DNA from: Porites lobata
Taxonomy: Eukaryota; Cnidaria; Anthozoa; Scleractinia; Poritidae
DNA: 64,000 nucleotides
Direction of reading: 5' to 3'
NCBI GenBank assembly: GCA_942486035.1
Contig: CALNXK010000158.1
Coordinates: 892,501 to 956,500, forward strand
Shown here: piece by piece, positions 44,423-56,500 of the stretch
Layout: every line of letters starts with the position of its first letter
How positions within the stretch are numbered: the stretch's first letter is position 1
Made by a program: the position numbers and the translations under genes
The notes under the pieces: generated by a model
What the model saw: only the letters and a program-made list of their open reading frames with translations
What the model was told of the DNA's origin: nothing
The model's database searches: none

Positions 44423-44606
44423 AGGGCTGTTATTAAGATCAAGGTGTGGGCCTGGGATTTCCCCTGGCTACCCTAAACATTGCGTCTCGCTACTTTTGTA
44501 GGAAAATGGATTGAAGAAAAATAGAAGCAAAAGAAAGCTCCAGCTGTTTGATTCCCTGCCTACTTGTTGTTGTACCCAGCAACTTGAAATCTTGGTGACA
44601 GCCCTG
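44423..44606. mobile_element. Short MITE related to 35289-36658
   Basis: cagggctgttattaagat and atcttggtgacagccctg ends, with the subterminal block gggatttcccctggctaccc shared with the larger element. A truncated sister is at 46313-46370. Confidence 0.65.
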
Positions 44607-44654
44607 TTTATCACTACATTTTTTTATCTTTATTATATAATAAAAACACTAATG

Positions 44655-45118
44655 AATTAATTAATTAAACACCAATGAAATACCAGGTGAGCTTTTCATG
44701 ACTAACTTGTTATTTTCACATACACATAGAAAGATCAGCATTGTTATCATTACATAAGAAATCGCACCTTGTACGGTGGTGCCTCTGACAGCAGTGCCTT
44801 TGTCAAAGTAATTTTGATGCAACTTCAAAATGGCAGACGATTTACCTAACTGGGAATTATTTAAATATTATTGGATGTTGACATGCTTACTGCTCAACCA
44901 GAAAACTTCTCTCAGAGGAATCTTATCAAGCGTTGACTGTTTGTCTTACAAGGTGTGAATATGGGAAAAGGCTATTCATTGATCCGGAATTTCTGAGATT
45001 AAGACACACATTGAAAGCAAAGTAAAAAGAACTGAAAAAACAAGGTGCTCACTTGTGAAATATTTTTTCAACACTCAAAGAGAAATTTTGTATCTCCGCA
45101 CTGCCATGTAATAATAAT
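44655..45118 (+). mobile_element. Inverted-repeat element carrying a deleted copy of the recombinase fragment
   Basis: Begins aacaccaatgaaataccagg, contains atggcagacgatttacctaa and ggaatcttatcaagcgttga (deleted recombinase fragment), and ends cacttgtgaaatattttttc then tgtatctccgcactgccatg, i.e. the same terminal motifs as 14738-15060. Confidence 0.5.
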
Positions 45119-46480
45119 TATGCTCTATATATCTTATACCTCATATGGCTTGTATTTTTGGGGGGTTTTAATTTTTGTGGTTTCTTTCCACTGTACATAA
45201 ACAGTTGCAACCTAAGAACACATCCTGCAAAATGACTTCCACAACTCTAATAACTTAGAAAGACAACTTACATGGAGTTTTAAATTGTGTTGTAGGTAAA
45301 AATTCAGGTTAATCCTGTATTCAACCTTCTTTGATTCAGAATTTCCTCTGTTTTTTAGCCTTTATCTTTCATAGGAGACAAAAAATAAATTTTGGTTTAA
45401 CCTGAGAACAAATTTTACGTACATTGTTTTCAGTGTTGGCCTCGCTCTCTATGAGTTCTATGTAGCTAAAGTGGATAGAGTGCTCACCCGGTGTATTCAA
45501 ATACTGTCGGGGTCTCAGATTTTTTTTTGTCCCACGCTCGTGACGTGCTGATCATTTCATTTTCACAGTGTTTTCACATATTGGTTTGCCTATATTTGTG
45601 ACTCAATTTATAAAGGAATGTTTGAATGGTTAAGAAATAAATTCCCACATGGGCAAACCAAGTTGACCGATCCCAAAAAATAATTTTTTCCTGCAAAATA
45701 CAAAAAATCACCTATCTGTAAAATCAGACTCTCACAAAAATAAAGTGTGAAATGGTACTGATGACAACATTGCACCATTATTAAAGGTACCTTCTTTTTC
45801 TGCTCCTATTGTAGTGTTCATTGCAAAGTTTGAGTCCAGGGGTGCCTTTTTATTCAACCCAAATTCCAGAAATTTTGGTTAGAAAGCAAATGGAACCGAC
45901 CATTTTTGTTCAATTTGGCCAGAATATTTGATAACACCTTTCAAGGTGGTCCACTCTGGGCTGTCCTATTGGTATGACTGAAATTACCCTTTCCATTTGA
46001 CATAATTATTGTTGTCCCTGCTCCTACTCATCTGTATCCTTCTTACAAGCACCTACCCAAACACACACTGGCTTGAGTCAGGTCTGTACAACTGGAATGT
46101 ATTGTACCATTGAGTGTGTGGAATTTCCAAAATTTCAAACAAGAATTTTTGTTGAACGGAACGTACCATAAAGCTAGATGTGGTTGGCCTTCATCTGCTG
46201 TGTCTTGGGTTGACAAGAGATTTTAATAAAAATAATTTGAAAAACGTACCGTTAAAAGCATTATACTGTGTCTTTGTAATACAAGGTTACACCCAAAGTA
46301 CAACGTACATATCCAGGGCTGTCATTAAGAGGCGTGGACCGGAGATTTCCCCTGGCTACCCTAAACATTCACATACACATGAAAAGATCAGCATTGTTAT
46401 CGTTACATGAGAAATCACACCTTGTGCAGCGGTGTCTCTGACAGCAGTACCTTTGTCAAAGTAATTTTGATGCAACTTCA

Positions 46481-46877
46481 AAATGGTGGACGATTTACCT
46501 AACTGGAATCTAAATATTATTGGATGTTGACGAGCTTACTGCTCAACCAGAAAACAAAAATACAAAGAAAAAGATGATGTATGACCTGAACATTGTTCTA
46601 AAATTTCTTCGCGAGGTTTCGGAAAGAAGAGAGAAAATTAGAGAATATTCCACCAGAGGAGGTGAATATATAGCTTAGTGAATTCATTATTGCTGCTAGA
46701 ATGAAGAAAGGAGAACAATATGAGCCGTCTTCTCTCAGAGGAATCTTGTCAAGTGTTTACTGTTATCTTACAAGGCACGAATTTGGGAAAAGGCTATTCA
46801 TTGATCCTGAATTTATGAGATTGAGAGACACATTGAAAGCAAAGCAAAAAGAACTGAAGAAACAAGGCGCTCAATGA
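46481..46877 (+). pseudogene. Crypton-like recombinase N-terminal (core-binding) fragment
   Basis: Reads LDVDELTAQPENKNTKKK, then YDLNIVLKFLREVSER, a frameshift, ENIPPEEVNI, a TAG, then LSEFIIAARMKKGEQYEPSS, LRGILSSVYCYLTRHEFG, DPEFMRLRDTLKAKQKELKK and a stop. This pattern (IPPEELD, then YEPSSLRGI, then a RDTLKAKxKELKK tail) matches the domain shared by ZMYM2/QRICH1/KIAA1958-type proteins and Crypton-type tyrosine recombinases (DUF3504 relatives). The catalytic part is missing. A more deleted copy is at 44828-45051. Confidence 0.6.
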
Positions 46878-47516
46878 CACTTGTGAAATATTTTTTCAAC
46901 ACTCAAAGAGAAATTTTGTATACATAATATGCTCTACAACGTATCGAGCACTCTACTACGGAAAAATCGAAACACAGACTTCCTAATATGCTCTATATAC
47001 ATGTATCTTATACCTTATGGCTTGTATTTTGGGGGGTTTTAATTTTAGTAGTTTCTTTCCACCGTACATTTACAGTCGCAACCTTAGTACACATCCTGCA
47101 AAATGACTTCCACAACTCTAATAACTCATAAAGACAACATACAGTTTTTAATTTTGTTGTAGGTAAAAATTTAGGTTAATCCTGTATTCAACCGTCTTTG
47201 ATTCGAAATTTCCTTTGTTTTTTAGCCCTCATATTTCATAGGAGACAAAAACGAAATTTTGGTTTAACCTGAGAACAGATTTTACCTACATTGCTTTCAC
47301 ATGTTGGTTTGCCTATATTTGTGACTCAATTTATAAAGGAATAGTTGAATGCAGTTGTTAAGAAATAAATTCCCAAGCAGAAACCAGGTTGTGGACCAAT
47401 CCAAAAAATATAATTTGTTCCTGCAAAAACTCCCACAAAAATAAAATGTGAAAATAGTACTGACGACAACATTGCACCCTTATTAAGTGTACTTTCTTTT
47501 CTTGTTCCTATTGTAG

Positions 47517-47573
47517 TGTTCATGTCTGCAGTTTTAAAGGATTTTTAGGATTCCTGTGATGTCCAGGGTGAGG
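47517..47573 (+). CDS. Gene 2 exon with start codon (codes residues 1-5)
   Basis: A 57-nt exon between CCTATTGTAG and GTAAGT. ATG at 47559 gives MSRVR and joins GAT at 51042 in phase 0. It is near-identical to 5269-5328 except for a 3-nt deletion. An in-frame TAA precedes the ATG. Confidence 0.62.
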
Positions 47574-50500
47574 GTAAGTCGGAAAATTGATCATCTGTTA
47601 GTTGTAGTATTGGTCTAGTTAAGGTTGATTGTTAATTCTTGGTATTTATATCTTCATTCTCTAGTTGTAAGCTTTGAGGAGTTTGAGCTGTGGCTCTAAA
47701 TTTTGGTGGAGGGATGTTATTCGTGTCAGACCCGAATCAGGGAGGTCTGATTTGAGCCCTCTGTGTTGTCACTTGATGGATTTTCTTAGACAAGAAACTA
47801 TTTCTTATGTTACTTCTCCCTCACGGGTGTTTAATTTTGTATTTAAAAGCAGCATACCGCTGGGAGCAATAATGAAAATTAATGGTGGCCTAGCATTTCA
47901 TTGAGTAGGGATGGAGGGATGGTGGGCTAAGTCAGGGTCCGATATTAACTTTTTAACATGGGCACCAACTGGGGAGCAAGCATAAATTTTTTGTCGGCAG
48001 AGGGCAAATTGTGGTCACCAAAAATTTTCCCTCCCTTTTTTCAAATAAATGTTTAAACACGAATAAAAAATGCATGGTATGGACATTTTTGTGTTCAAAA
48101 ATTGTACTACTTCCGCTCCAAATACCAGAAAACGACCGTAAATGTACGTGTACAAGTGAAGTCTTATTATTTATTTTTTTCACAAATTACTTTTTGGAGA
48201 TATAAAGCTATCTGACCTAGAACCTAGGAACAGAAAGCTATCTACCCATGACTGCACTCATCATATCAAAACTGACTGTTTTCTTCCGATAACTACCACG
48301 ACACGAAACATAAACACAAGTCACGAGTCAAGCCGCCATGTTGCTCGTACCAGTGCCACAAGTGTGCCACATTACTCGTAGCATATGGGTAAAGTATAAT
48401 TCCACATACATAACTTACTTACAGTAGTTCAGCTGAAAACAACATGGCGGCTTGGAAATGTTCAACTTGTATTGATCGTAGCTGTTGTGGAGGCATATTT
48501 ACCGGAAGATTCGTTTCACTTTTAATTAGAAAATATAGCAGGACAAAAGACACCTGTTGGCAAAATAGCTTCGAGGTTTCAAATCTTAATCATTTTCTCC
48601 GGACGTGAAAGTCTACGATAACAACCAGCCCTACAAGTCGCCAGCTGGCGACCAGCTATGAAATTCTGGTCGCCAGAACTGAATTTTTAGTCGCATGGGC
48701 GACCAGGAAGGCGCAATTTCGGACCCTGTTTAAAGTTCTTGATGATGCTTTGTGCTGCTCAAACCAAGATACCGTTTAGTTAAGTTTAGTTATGTGGGGC
48801 TCATTGGCTTGTTTTGACCCTTCAAGCCCCAAGAGTGAGTAAAGTCAATTTTCTCCTATATTTGTTCAACGCATCAACAAGAGAGAAGGTTATGAGAATA
48901 ATCAAAATGATCACTCAAAGGAAAATGCTTTATATCTTTTATAAACAAATTCTCTCTACTAATTCTTTAACAAGGTATGTGGAGGTCAGTCTGGAGACTT
49001 TGTATTTGCATTTTGTTGTTTTAAGGGTTATTAAAATAATCTGGGATATTGAGTTGGTGCACTAAGCTTTATGATCCCTACCTCAATACAAAGAGAGTTT
49101 TAGCAACAATGACAGCAGTGGCAACAAAAAACGTTACTATTAAAATGAATTTACCTTTTTAAACTTTGTTGAAAGTTTTCCACGACTGCACTTATATTGT
49201 CAAATTAATGTGAATGAACTTCCTTGGAGTGAAATTCTTCTTCATCTACATGTAAACTTCGCGTTAGAAACTTTTCACGTCATATTTGTGCAATAATAGC
49301 AAAGAGTGTACCATAAAGTGTGCTGCATGTGCAGAGTTGGTTTTTTTTGCTCATTAAATCTATTACTTTTGTGATGTTCCTGTTGCTGGTACTGTCATTG
49401 TTGCCAAACATAGTTACGGTGTGACCGGGAAAACCACGAACACCTGAAATATTTCTGGAATGTTACTGTCGTCCAAGAAAAAAGCCAATCAGGTGTGAGA
49501 AAACTGAACCACAAGCAAGATCGTTAATTAGTTTGTGATTTTGTGGCCAGTTCACGTGTCTTGATCTTTGCTGTGATTGGTCATAACCATAGTTGGTCAT
49601 AACACAATAAACATTCCTGAGATATTTCAAGTGTTCACGGTTTTCCCGGCCACACTGTAACATGCTCCTCACTTCTTAGTGTGGTACTGTGATTTTGAGA
49701 CAGTCTTAGTAATGTGCAGCATATTTAACTTTTTACTTTGCAAGTTGTCTCTGTCACCTCTCCCTCCAAATTATAGTGATATTCCCATGATAGTTTAAAC
49801 ATGTTATTGTCCTCAAGTTAAAGTAGAAAGTGAAGTTGATTTGTAACAGTTTTGAACTGTCACCGTTTTCAAGAAGACGTTACTCTATTATTCGCCGAAG
49901 GCGAAGTTAATATTGTGGAATAATCAACAATTAAATCAATCAATTATTCAACAATATTAACTGAGCCTGAGGTGAATAATTGTTTTAGTATAAACACACG
50001 AAGTGATGTCAACAGAATCAGAAAGGAAACCATGAAAAAAAAAAAACGATTAGTTTGATTCAGGGGTGAATTCATGCGTGAGCATGTAGCCGTAAACAGC
50101 AGATGCACAATTATACAGTTGGATCTTTACAGTATTTCAAACATGGCAAATCATAGTTTTATTTTTGTTGTAAGCTTTAGCATCAGTGATTGAAAAGAAA
50201 ACGTTGAAAGTTTAAATAACTCCTCTTTCTGAGAAGAAACACAGAGCTTTATTTTCTTCTGTCAACTCTCTGTCAATGAGACAATTTTTTTGTCGCTTCT
50301 TGCAAATGCTGTCAACAGCGGTTACGATCGAGGTGAACGTTGTTTATCTGCAGTGCATTGTTCCTTACCATGTTAACTTACTGGCACGTACAGTTTTTGA
50401 AAACATTTACTTTCCTTTTTCTCTCCATAAATTAACTTCTATTTCCAGGCAAAATTGGTCTTGCGAGGAAATCCCAAGTTCACAAAAAAGTGACAAAGCG

Positions 50501-53500
50501 CCTCGTTTTCCTCTGTAGTGATCAACAAAAACGTTGCTTCCAGCGTATGAAAGTCAACTACAGTAAATCATTTCGCAATAAAATCACGCTGTTTAAACAC
50601 CATGAGGTCTTTTCTTACCTTCAAAATCATCAACCCTGGGATATTCTTGTATTTTAAAGAAGTTCTTACTCTGAAACTTGGCAAAACACCCAGTTCACGA
50701 CAGCGATTCTGTTTTGCTTTATATTCACACTTTGAATATTTAACAATTATTCCTCGAGCCTGACTGGGCTCTGAGTCAGTAGCCCATAAGCCGAAGGCGG
50801 AAGGCCGAATGGGTTATTGACTCAGAGGCCATGAGGGCGAGAGGAATTATTGTTTTAGTAAAATCCAACTAGTTGGTCAAAAAAATCGAGACAAAACAAC
50901 TTCGGCTTGCAAAACGCGATTCAGCTGCCATTGTTTTGGTTTTCAAAGCCAGCGCTTTTCGCATTTCGGTTATGAACTTACAGTGTAGTTAAAAGGACTT
51001 TTATTAAACCTTTTAGTAAATTCATGCTACTCTCCTTTTAGGATTTGTCATCCTTTCCTAGCACAGCCTCTACATCACGGGAAGACCATGAAATCGATTC
51101 AGGATCCACTTCCTCCAGGAAATTGAGAGTTACTCTGTTAAGCAGTGAATGGAGATCAACAAAAGGAGGCTTGTCAACCATCAACCGAGAGCTGGCCATT
51201 CAGTTGGCAAAACACCCCAGCATGGAGGTCAGTGTTTATCTCCCTCAGTGTAGTGAAGAGGATAAACAAGTTGCTAGAGATCACAATGTCTCCCTCATTA
51301 AAGCAAGAGAAATGCCAGGTTTAGAGCCAAATTTCTGGTTGTCTTGTTTGCCGGAAGACCATGCTGTGGACTGTGTGATAGGGCATGGGGCCGTTCTTGG
51401 TCGGCAGGTGCAAATCATCAAGCGAACTCATCCTTACTGCAAGTGGATTCAGGTCGTTCATACCGCTCCAGAAGAACTTGGAATGTACAAAGACTATGAA
51501 GAGCACATTTCCAGAGGTGAGGAGAAACACCAGGTTGAAGTTGAACTCTGTAAATTGGCTGATCAAGTTGTAGCAGTTGGACCCAAGCTGGCTGAAGTAT
51601 TTTCAGGTTATCTTCGTCCTTGTGGGAAAGATCAAGATGTTCTCAATTTCACCCCAGGAATTTTCTCGGAGTTTGCAGATGTAAACCAAGCCACTGAAGA
51701 AAGAAAGGCATTCAATGTTTTGGTCTTTGGACGTGGCGACAATGAAGATTTCAAGCTGAAGGGATATGACATCGCTGCCCAAGCCATTGCTGAGTTGAAA
51801 GACATGACCTACAAACTTGTGTTTGTTGGAGCAACACGGGGAGAAGAAGAGAAAGTAGCAAAAAAGTTAGTCGAGCAAGGCATTGATCCTAGTCAACTTA
51901 AAGTGCGTCGCTTTAATGAAAGTAGAGAGAAGCTAGCTGATCTATTTTGTGAAGTAGATCTTGCTGTAATGCCATCACGAACTGAGGGATTTGGTCTTGC
52001 TGCGCTAGAGGCTTTATCTGCTGGTCTGCCTGTGCTAGTCAGTGGGAACTCTGGTTTTGCAGAAGCTTTAAAGAAAGTTCCACATGGTTCAAGCTGTGTT
52101 GTCGAATCAGAAGATCCTAAAGACTGGGCCAAAGCAATCAGAGCTGTCCGTCACAAAGACAGGGAAATGCGACTTGGGGAGTTTGACGTTGTGCGTGGAG
52201 CATATGCAAAAAAGTACAGCTGGAAGGAACAGTGTGATAAACTTGTTGAAAGGATGAAAGTGATCTCTTCAGAAGGTCAGTTGAAATTAGTACTGTTGTA
52301 TTGCGTCTTCTGTTGCATATGTATTTTGATTTAAAATGAGCCCCCAAATAAAGCAAACTCACATCGCTCTTTACCACTGGCGATATTTTGCGGGAAAGAA
52401 TGATGAGAGGCGGCTTTATTTGCAGGCTAAATGTACGTGTAATACTTAATGGTTATGATTTATTGCATTCATCCACTAAAATGATGTGGTGCACTCATTA
52501 AACGTGAACGCTCCTTTACATGTAGATGTTGAACGTATCACAAACCACTGCACCTGTTTTGGCAGAAATAGCCGTATTATTAGAATGATGACTAAACAAG
52601 AATATTTCAGTAGAGGTCGACTGGAGGTAAAACGCTTTCTGAAACATTGATAGAAAGTTAAGGTCCACTGTGCATGTGAATTCCCTAGTTGAAAACAAAA
52701 AACATGTTTTGTAGCATAACAGGTGTCATACTGCTACTGGCAAACGTGATTAAATCAACACGAAACTGATTTCATTTCAGACTTTTCAAAGAGACTTCAG
52801 CCTTTGGACAAAGGTAAAAAGCCCTTATCCCCAGTTGTTACCCTAGCTTCAAAACAACCGAGTCTGTGGAGATATGCAGGTAAACCATGTGTTGCTGCAG
52901 TGTATCATTTGTTAGAGTATTCAGTCTATTTGAGGTATAGTGCTGTGCTGTGTTGATTTCTATCATTTCGTTTGGGTATGAGAGGGCTTGTACAACTGTT
53001 ATACATAAAATCGGGCTTCATTATTCCGGTCGTGGGGCTCTTTTATCACTACTGCTATGTACGGCAGCATAGCAGTACTATGGATATTAATGACATCTGG
53101 GATTTTATTTTTTTACCGAAAGTTGCTTAAAGGGACTGAGCTAACAGTAAACTTGCCAAGAGCTAAAACTAAACAAAACAAAGGCTACTTTCACATAGCC
53201 TGTAAGGAGAGGGGGCGCTGTACACAGGCTACTTTCACAGGGCATCAGACAGACCGGCTGAAAAATTTGAGCGGAATCTTCGTTTATACGGAGCCGTTCG
53301 ATATTAATTTTTTTCTGTCTGTTCATACGGAACTGACGAATCAGGTTGCAGTTTAACTGTTGTCAGCGGTTTTTCCATCTGCTCATGCGCAGACGGCGCT
53401 TCTTGAGCATCCGAAATACCGTCTCCCAACTGAGTAACCACGCATCCATGCAACAGCGCGCCTTTACCATGTAAAACATTTAGCCGGAAATAGTGTTCAC

Positions 53501-56500
53501 ACCGCGCAGGTGAGATTTTCGACTGTGCCGACAAAAAATGTGACCTCGATTTTGACGTGGAAGTTTTTGAACGGCTAGCCGTCTAAATTTTTCTTTGGTT
53601 AAGGTGGTGATGTGTGAGTCTGTTTTTCGAAGGATAATATCCTGGGCTGGGTTGTTCAAAGCAGGGTTAAGATAAACCAGGGTTAGTGCAAAATTTCAAT
53701 TCAGATATGAAAGTCAGTTTTATTTTTTTTCTCCACAATTTGATGATTTGATGCTCTAAAAAGAAGAGAGAAAATTATCCTGAAAAATGCTTTTCAACAA
53801 AAGAAAAAGAAACCTGGGTTAAAATTTAACCCTGGGTTAGCGCTAACCGGCTTTCGAACAAGTGGGCCCAGGACTTTCTTCGTCGTCAGCTTTAGTAAAA
53901 TATAGTAAGCAACTCTAATAAGCTGAATTGTCCAGCGGGCCTGCGAAGGTTTATGAACTTTATTTATACTCAATTCAAGAGTTCACGTCAAACAATCCTT
54001 TTTTTAGGTGGCAGTAAGGATGAGCAGGATTTATCTTTAAAAACCACTGCGGTTTGTTCAGTTTACGAGAAACCTATACTTGTCAAGAAACCTCTTCATA
54101 AAGGTACGTTTAATCTTAGAAACATGAGCAATATACTTGCGAGTGCAAAACGTTTTTGAATGTATGCTTTTATGAAACAATTATTGTTTCCAACATACTC
54201 TTCATTCACCCGGACGGTATTGCTCAACCTACTTATTGAAATGCACTGTAATTTGTACAATGAACTCCTGAAAAAGTTCTTTTATTTTACGCTTCCTTCT
54301 TTTTCCAATTTCTCTGTCTTATCATGTGAGTTGTGATCAAGAGATCATAACATATCCATTTGAAGTACAGTGAATGTCAGGAAAACATTAACAGATTGTT
54401 CGGTTTTTTGCTCCCGACAGATACAGAAAACTCAAGTGTTCTGAAAATGCTCAGAGCTGAATATGAGAGACGGGCAAAGTTGAAGCCACTTTCTTGGTTA
54501 AACACTATGCAATTGTCACTGAAAAACGTCTACACAAGACTGAAAATTATCTCAAGAAGAAAAGCAGACTTCCAGGTTCAAAATGACAAGTTGGGCATGT
54601 ACGACATCTTCCAGGCCCTTGGCGAAAGTGAGGATGTCAAAATGACGTTAGCAGAGGGAAGTCCAGGAACCGGTAAAACTACGTTTTGCGTCAAACTTGC
54701 CTATGATTGGGCACGTGGAGAAATGCCAACTAATTGTTCCTTTCCTAAATTCGAATTTGTACTGCTCCTTAAATGTCGAGACATAAACGGAGATCTAATG
54801 GAAGCTATCAAGGAACAGCTTTTGCCGGAAGATATCAAGGAGGAGACCTGGACAAAGCTGTCTGACTTCATTACGAATATTGATAACCAAGAGAGAATTT
54901 TAATTATTCTGGATGGTCTGGATGAGCTTCCTGAAAAGTCACGACCATATGTTCATAAACTTCTCAACAGAAAAATCTTACCTTTTTGTTATGTCATTGC
55001 TACATCCCGGCAGGAAACAGGAATTGAAGTTCGTAAAAACTGTGAATTTGATCTTCTTCTGGAGATCAAAGGATTTACAGACGAAGATGCCTTTCAGTAT
55101 ATCAGGAAGCATTTCCAAAACATTGGCCCGGAGCATACTTCAAAAGGAGAAAGTCTGATAGTGGAAATTAAAGAAAACTATTTATTGAATGCACTCCGAA
55201 ATAACCCGTTAAATTTAACACTCCTCTGTGTTGTTTATGAAGACTACAAAGGAAAACTACCAACTGGCCGAACTGAACTTTACCAAGTAGTTGTCCAGTG
55301 CCTTTTGAGACGTTATTGTGAGAAACACAACTTTGCGGCCCCAGAAGAAAACAGCGCCTTAGAGAAGCAATTTGAAGAAAGCATTCTCGCCCTTGGAGAG
55401 CTAGCTTGGATGTGTCTACTTAGTGAACGTCACGGGTTTCGTGAAAGTGAATTAGCAGCACTTAAAATGAGATACAAAGGATTGGTAGCTCGTGACATAG
55501 GCCTTCTTTACAAGGAAGAAAGTCTGAGGAGGTTAAATCCGCAACATGAGTACTACTTTCTTCACAAGACCTTCCAAGAGTACCTGGCTGCCTCCTTTAT
55601 TGCTCACAAGTTGCGAAGAAACGAGTTAAAGTTGTTTGAGCGCCTACGTTTTCATGAACTGGTCAAAAAGTATCGAGAAGTGTTTCTTTTTGTGTCTGGT
55701 ATAATGGGAAGGGACGCAACCATTTTATTCACTCTGGTGGGCGAGGAGCTAAAAAATTGGGGAGAATGGGACTGGGTCACTTGCACACAGTCTGGAGTAG
55801 TGACGATGAATAACCAAAAAAGGAAAGATAAGTGTTACGACAGGTACAACAGGGACGACAATGAGGATGATGACGACGAGGGCCAAGGCTGGGAAGATGA
55901 CTGGGATGACTTCTGCTGTAACAATGAGAAGGATCATGGCTGGGAAGCAGCAACTTTTTTCACGCAAAGCTTCAGCGAAAGTGGGCACAATGAACGAATG
56001 GCAGAGACTCTTTGTTCCTACATACCCTTTCCTGCGCATGTTAAGATTGGCCTAGGAATGGACGACTTTGACAATATATATCACGTTTTAGAGGCCTGCA
56101 AAACCTTTTCAAACCTACAGGGGCCCGTTCAGCTTACTGTTAATGATTATTGTATGCCCGACGAAGGCTTTTTGAGCGTTGCAAAGCGCATACGATCCTG
56201 CTCTCAGCTTCAGACCCTTACCATGTCCACCCCTGCAATGACATCATACCTAGCTAACGACTTAAGTATCGGCTTATCTGGAAACACGACTTTATCAGAG
56301 TTTACGCTTAAAGTGACTGGCAGTATCCATTGCGATGCGGCTGTCATAATTGGTGAATTGTTAGCTGCATGCAAAGCTTTGCGGAAAGTAACGTTTCAAC
56401 TTGAAAGCGTTTGGGGGGAGACGTTAGCCAGTGCTATTGAACCTGCTTTGTCTGCGGACACTCCTTTGAAGTCTGTGGACCTCCAGGTTCATGGGTCATT

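Larger units (their letters stand above)
43650..47516 (+). repeat. Internal tandem duplication in the leader intron of gene 2
   Basis: 43650-45820 and 45823-47300 share an ordered series of blocks: agtttgagtccaggggtgcc, tttggttagaaa, gtacaactggaatgta, catctgctgtgtcttgggtt, the recombinase-like segment, cttgtattttggggggtttt, and acatcctgcaaaatgacttc. The gene 1 intron has one diverged copy (about 4380-5260). Confidence 0.75.
42972..47548 (+). promoter_or_regulatory. Spliced upstream ORF of gene 2 (42972-43014 joined to 47517-47548)
   Basis: A 24-residue upstream frame, MCGFQRSRIHLPSF then VFMSAVLKDF, stopping at TAG 10 nt before the receptor ATG at 47559. Changes from gene 1 are Lys-Arg, Val-Leu and Val-Leu only. 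Conservation of frame, splice point, length and distance suggests function; not proven. Confidence 0.5.
52276..54420 (+). other. Linker-exon introns of gene 2
   Basis: Apart from the two linker exons, this contains the TIR element at 53641-53872 and a stretch (53130-53600) with no confident assignment. The translations there look random. Confidence 0.45.

Noticed and set aside
52781..52813. 33-nt mini-exon using the internal donor AAAG|GTAAAA
   Set aside because: The 99-nt version aligns with the B exons of gene 1 over its whole length; the shorter form remains only a possible isoform.
53057..53356. 99-residue frame (MYGSIAVLWI...) as a membrane protein gene
   Set aside because: Lies within an intron of gene 2, no homologous frame in gene 1, and the sequence after the first 30 residues looks random.
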